Shown piece after piece: positions 60,923-64,000 of a DNA stretch of 64,000 bases. The number at the start of each line of letters is the position of its first letter. The stretch's first letter is position 1. The translations under genes and the position numbers were made by a program. This DNA is from Chitinophaga varians (GTDB lineage Bacteria; Bacteroidota; Bacteroidia; Chitinophagales; Chitinophagaceae), in contig NZ_JACVFB010000001.1 of the NCBI RefSeq assembly GCF_014529945.1, positions 744,001 to 808,000 on the forward strand, in the 5' to 3' direction. The notes under the pieces were generated by a model. The model saw nothing but the letters and a program-made list of their open reading frames with translations, had not been told where the DNA came from and ran no database searches.

Positions 60923-61738
60923 ATGAATAAGACAGTTTTAATTACCGGCGCCAGCGCTGGCTTGGGAAAAGGTGCGGCCGAGCTATTTCAGTCCAAAGGC
61001 TGGAATGTAATAGCTACCATGCGCAAGCCGGAAGCAGAAACAATGCTGACAAAGCTGGACAATGTGCTGGTCACCCGCCTCGATGTACTGGACACCGTTT
61101 CCATTGATCGCGCGGTACAGGAAGGGATACGGAAATTTGGCCGTATTGATGTGCTGGTCAACAATGCGGGGTATGGCGCTTATGGCCCGTTGGAATCGTT
61201 TACCAGAGAGCGGATCGTTCGCCAGTTTGATACCAATGTGATAGGGCTGCTGGATGTGACCAAAGCGGTGCTGCCGCATTTCCGGGCCCATAAAAGCGGT
61301 ATCATCATTAACATTTCTTCCATAGGTGGTAAGATCACTTTCCCTTTAGGGGCGTTGTATCACGGAACTAAATTCGCGGTAGAAGGTATTTCTGAATCAC
61401 TGAGCTACGAAGTGGAACAGTTTGGCGGGAAAGTGAAAATCGTTGAGCCGGGCGCAATAGCCACTGACTTTGTCAGCAGGTCGTTTGATTTCAGCAATGA
61501 TGAATCACTCACAGAATATCAGGAACTGGTGGGCAAATTAATGGAAGCCACCACGGCCATGTATGAGGGCGCACCGAGTGGTCGCCAGATCGCGGAGGTG
61601 ATTTATGAAGCGGCTACAGACGGTACCAGCCGGCTGCGTTATACCGCCGGCGAAGATGCCCAAGTCATCCTTGCCAACCGCAAACAACTGGACGACGAAA
61701 CTTTCATCGGTGGTATGAAAGCTCAGTTAGGGATTTGA
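60923..61738 (+). CDS. Short-chain dehydrogenase/reductase
   Basis: A 271-residue classical SDR. The cofactor loop TGASAGLG is at 8-15, NNAG at 80-83, the catalytic Ser in NISSIGG near 132 and Tyr 146/Lys 150 in LYHGTKFAVEG. Length and motifs are normal for NAD(P)-dependent alcohol/ketone oxidoreductases of this class; substrate unknown. The gene is divergent from the NTF2-like gene and is followed by a terminator hairpin and an AraC regulator, recalling the NmrA-like/AraC pair at 45068-46866. Confidence 0.93.
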   Translation: MNKTVLITGASAGLGKGAAELFQSKGWNVIATMRKPEAETMLTKLDNVLVTRLDVLDTVSIDRAVQEGIRKFGRIDVLVNNAGYGAYGPLESFTRERIVRQFDTNVIGLLDVTKAVLPHFRAHKSGIIINISSIGGKITFPLGALYHGTKFAVEGISESLSYEVEQFGGKVKIVEPGAIATDFVSRSFDFSNDESLTEYQELVGKLMEATTAMYEGAPSGRQIAEVIYEAATDGTSRLRYTAGEDAQVILANRKQLDDETFIGGMKAQLGI

Positions 61739-61744
61739 TGATAG

Positions 61745-61784
61745 ACGGTGGAAGCGTGCCAATGGTGATCGCTTCCGCCGTTTT
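61745..61784 (+). terminator. Terminator after the SDR gene
   Basis: ACGGTGGAAGCG and CGCTTCCGCCGT form a 12-bp stem with one G-T pair and a 13-base loop, followed by TTTTAC, seven bases after the SDR stop. It makes the following AraC gene likely to have its own promoter. Confidence 0.72.
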
Positions 61785-61806
61785 ACGTAATTTTAGGGAG
61801 ATTAAT

Positions 61807-61820
61807 GCATACCAGTATGC
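61807..61820. promoter_or_regulatory. Palindrome GCATAC-CA-GTATGC at the AraC start
   Basis: Six-base perfect arms around CA. It overlaps both candidate ATG codons (61805 and 61817) of the AraC gene and follows a TAATTTTA box at 61786-61793. Position suits autoregulation or a start-site mRNA hairpin. Confidence 0.35.
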
Positions 61821-62725
61821 CTGAGTTTATCCATTTACAGACGATTTCAGATATTTTTAAACTGTTCCGGCTGGATGATGTTGTTCATCATCCGCTGGTG
61901 GCTGTCATCGATTTCAGCAAGCTGGCCGAGCCTGTCAGCGATGGCACAAAAATTTCCTCAGATCACTATTCCATACTGTTCAAGGGTTTTAAAACCAGTG
62001 TCAAATATGGCCGCAAGGTAGTGGACTTTCAGGCTGGCAGCCTGATTTGTATGGCGCCCCATCAGGTCATCGAAATGGACGATGATGGCGAGAGTGCTGA
62101 AGGTATGGCTGGATGGGGCCTGTTTTTCCATCCTGATCTGATCAGGGGTACTGCTCTGAATGAGAAGATGAAGGAGTACAGCTTCTTCTCCTACGAAATA
62201 TCAGAGGCGTTGCACCTGTCAGAAAAAGAAAAACAGATTCTGTTTGACTGTATGATAAAGATCCAGACAGAGTTACAGGAAAATATTGATGTGCACAGCC
62301 AGGCTATCATCGTTTCCACGATTGAGTTGCTGTTAAACTATTGTTCCCGTTTCTACGGCAGACAGTTTATCACCAGAAAAAGTACCAATAACCATGTGAT
62401 CGCGCAGGTAGAAAAAATCCTGAACGCGCATTTCGCCCAAAATCCTGGTACGGAAAAAAGACTCATCACGGTAAAGGATTTGGCTGAGCAGGTGCATTTA
62501 TCACCCGGCTATCTCAGTGATCTGCTGAAAAGGGAGACTGGCAAAAACACGCAGGACCTCATCCACTTTCATCTGATCGAGGAAGCGAAGAACATTTTGT
62601 TGAGCACTAACAAGTCTGTCAGCGAAATTGCCTATTCGCTGGGGTTCGACTATCCGCAATATTTTAATAAACTGTTTAAGCAGAAAACAGGGAAAACGCC
62701 GCTGGAATTCAGAAGTATGAATTAG
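61817..62725 (+). CDS. AraC-family transcriptional regulator
   Basis: A 302-residue regulator (306 if ATG 61805 is used). The N-terminal half is a sensing domain (VAVIDFSKLAEP, GRKVVDFQAGSLICMAPHQVIE); the C-terminal hundred residues are the DNA-binding double HTH (ITVKDLAEQVHLSPGYLSDLLKRE split in two, then FDYPQYFNKLFKQKTG and the signature TPLEFRSMN). It is clearly related to the AraC protein at 45937, sharing YGRQFITR-like and SPxYLSxLLK segments. The stop codon overlaps the stop of the convergent radical SAM gene by four bases. Confidence 0.92.
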   Translation: MPEFIHLQTISDIFKLFRLDDVVHHPLVAVIDFSKLAEPVSDGTKISSDHYSILFKGFKTSVKYGRKVVDFQAGSLICMAPHQVIEMDDDGESAEGMAGWGLFFHPDLIRGTALNEKMKEYSFFSYEISEALHLSEKEKQILFDCMIKIQTELQENIDVHSQAIIVSTIELLLNYCSRFYGRQFITRKSTNNHVIAQVEKILNAHFAQNPGTEKRLITVKDLAEQVHLSPGYLSDLLKRETGKNTQDLIHFHLIEEAKNILLSTNKSVSEIAYSLGFDYPQYFNKLFKQKTGKTPLEFRSMN

Positions 62726-64000
62726 GCCGGTAATGGCAGGGCGCTGCTTTCCCTTTGCGCGTGGGGAACTGGCTCCACGGCGTTTACACCATTTTTTCGT
62801 TTAGTCATATCGATGGGATAGTTTTTCCTGATGCGTTTATAGGAATAGAAACCATTCATGAACGTGGATAACAACAACGCGCCCCATCGGAGGGTGAACA
62901 GGCCGCGCAGTATCCGTTTGCCGGCATACCAGGGAGAGAAAGATTTTTTCCATAACGTTCTGTGTGCCCGCAGCAGTTGGTCGGCATCGATTTTTTTCGG
63001 CGCAAAAGCCACGTTATAGCCATTGTAATAATTCCAGTTTCTGTCTTCCAGTATTCTGTTTTCCTTTTGTAATGTATGGTAGATGGGGGTGCCTCTGAAC
63101 GGCGTCATGATACTGAGGAAGGGAACATCTATGCCTATCTCCATCAGCTGGTCGGCCATATTGATGATGCTTTGTTCGTCGTCGTGATCGAAGCCTGCAA
63201 TAAATCCTGCCATCACGGCTATCCCGCGTTGCCGGATGGCTTTTACCGCGGCGCTGTAGTTCGCAATTTTGTTCTGCCGTTTGTTGGCGTCGGCGAGGGA
63301 GTCTACTCCGAAAGATTCGATGCCGAGAAACACGCCGATGCAGCCGGACGCCTTCATGAGGTCCAGCAGCTCCGGATCTTTGGCGATGTCCATACTGGCC
63401 TGGGTGAGCCACCATTTTTTTAAGGGGATCATTTCCTGCAGCAGTTCCCGGATATAGGGACGTTTGATGGTGAGGTTGTCGTCCCAGAACCAGACTACTT
63501 TGCGCTGCCACCAATAGGGGAAGTTATCGTAGCCGGCATCGCGTAACACGTCTTTAACGGGCCTGAGCCGGAAGCCCGGATTCAGCGAGGGAACGGTACA
63601 GAAGGAGCAGGAGAAAGGGCATCCTCTGGTCGCCTGGATCACCTTGCGGATAAAGAATTTGTTGGGCAGCAGGTCATATCTGGGCGTAGGCAGGTCCTGC
63701 ATATCGCAGGGGCTCCCGGCGTATAGGCGTTTCAGTTGGCCACCGGCCGCATCGCTGATCAGCTGCGGCCATACGTTCTCCGCTTCACCGGTGACGATGG
63801 CATCGAAGTACTCCAGTGCTTCTGTTTGACAATACGTTACATGCGGACCGCCGGCTACCACGGTCTTGCCTTTTTTCCTGAACGCTACGGCCAGTGCATA
63901 GGCCGCCATGGCAAAGCCGCTGAAGAAGGAGATGGCGATCAGATCAGCATCGGTGTCGATATGGATGTTATCTACCTGTTGGTGATATACCCTGACGGTA
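62722..64000 (-). CDS. B12-binding radical SAM protein, 5' end outside the window
   Basis: At least 425 residues are visible; the frame stays open to the window end, reading TVRVYHQQVDNIHIDTDADL before the ATG at 63909, so that ATG is internal. The visible part begins within a cobalamin-binding Rossmann domain (FAMAAYALAVAFRKKGKTVVAGGPHVT, then AIVTGEAENVWPQLI). The radical SAM cluster CxxxCxxC follows in TRGCPFSCSFCTVP, with WFWDDNLTI and GVFLGIESF motifs. The C-terminal part (PFRGTPIYHTL, then WNYYNGYNVAF) is the extension often found in B12-dependent radical SAM methyl/alkyl-modifying enzymes of lipid and cofactor pathways. Substrate unknown; no partner gene lies inside the window. Confidence 0.9.
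   Translation of the reverse strand, partial: TVRVYHQQVDNIHIDTDADLIAISFFSGFAMAAYALAVAFRKKGKTVVAGGPHVTYCQTEALEYFDAIVTGEAENVWPQLISDAAGGQLKRLYAGSPCDMQDLPTPRYDLLPNKFFIRKVIQATRGCPFSCSFCTVPSLNPGFRLRPVKDVLRDAGYDNFPYWWQRKVVWFWDDNLTIKRPYIRELLQEMIPLKKWWLTQASMDIAKDPELLDLMKASGCIGVFLGIESFGVDSLADANKRQNKIANYSAAVKAIRQRGIAVMAGFIAGFDHDDEQSIINMADQLMEIGIDVPFLSIMTPFRGTPIYHTLQKENRILEDRNWNYYNGYNVAFAPKKIDADQLLRAHRTLWKKSFSPWYAGKRILRGLFTLRWGALLLSTFMNGFYSYKRIRKNYPIDMTKRKNGVNAVEPVPHAQRESSALPLPA

Overview
The window looks like chromosome of a Bacteroidota soil bacterium, most likely a Chitinophaga-type member of the Chitinophagaceae. This is an inference. It rests on start codons without Shine-Dalgarno sequences, several TAnnTTTG-type -7 boxes, an ECF sigma / FecR / STN-TonB receptor cascade, a PF14905-type outer-membrane barrel, a DUF4397 lipoprotein and many Cys lipoproteins. 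No rRNA, tRNA, CRISPR array, phage or insertion sequence was seen.

Region 1 (1-34134) is the 3' part of a very large non-ribosomal peptide synthetase (NRPS) locus on the plus strand. It has three consecutive genes; the first is cut by the window start and the last encodes a 6963-residue protein. Nine adenylation domains can be read in order: (C)-A-nMT-T-C-A-T | dock-C-A-T-C-A-T | dock-C-A-nMT-T-C-A-T-C-A-T-E-C-A-T-E-C-A-T-TE. Pocket residues read by eye suggest ...N-Me-Val-like, basic (Dab/Orn-like), aliphatic, the same basic residue, N-Me-hydrophobic, Ser, D-Asp, D-hydrophobic, aromatic, then release by a C-terminal thioesterase. TubC-type N-terminal docking domains start proteins 2 and 3.

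Region 2 (34219-39995) is a tight plus-strand gene set behind a hairpin terminator: a cyclic-peptide-type ABC exporter, a type II thioesterase, an outer-membrane beta-barrel protein and a small exported protein. It looks like the export and editing part of the NRPS locus. No phosphopantetheinyl transferase, MbtH-like protein or starter-acyl enzyme is visible, so these must lie elsewhere if needed.

Region 3 (39996-46866) holds ordinary genes: a YcaQ/AlkX-type DNA glycosylase, a HopJ-family protein, a large AsmA-like protein, and an NmrA-like oxidoreductase paired with an AraC regulator.

Region 4 (46938-50856) is accessory. It contains an AT-rich overlapping pair (nucleotidyltransferase plus unknown partner), a small ferredoxin-fold-like protein, a SUKH-like protein, a DUF1963 protein and a free-standing Hint/Hog-like domain with an N-terminal Cys. 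The last three recall parts of polymorphic-toxin loci without a toxin. Several of these genes have a -7 box only a few bases before the ATG, suggesting leaderless mRNAs.

Region 5 (50997-59784, minus strand) is a surface-signalling and uptake locus: ECF sigma, FecR anti-sigma, STN-containing TonB receptor, IPT/TIG lipoprotein, DUF4397 lipoprotein, a strong terminator, then a basic-secretory-protein-type metallopeptidase lipoprotein. Region 6 (59852-64000) has two NTF2-like proteins, an SDR/AraC pair that repeats the architecture of region 3, and a B12-binding radical SAM gene cut by the window end.
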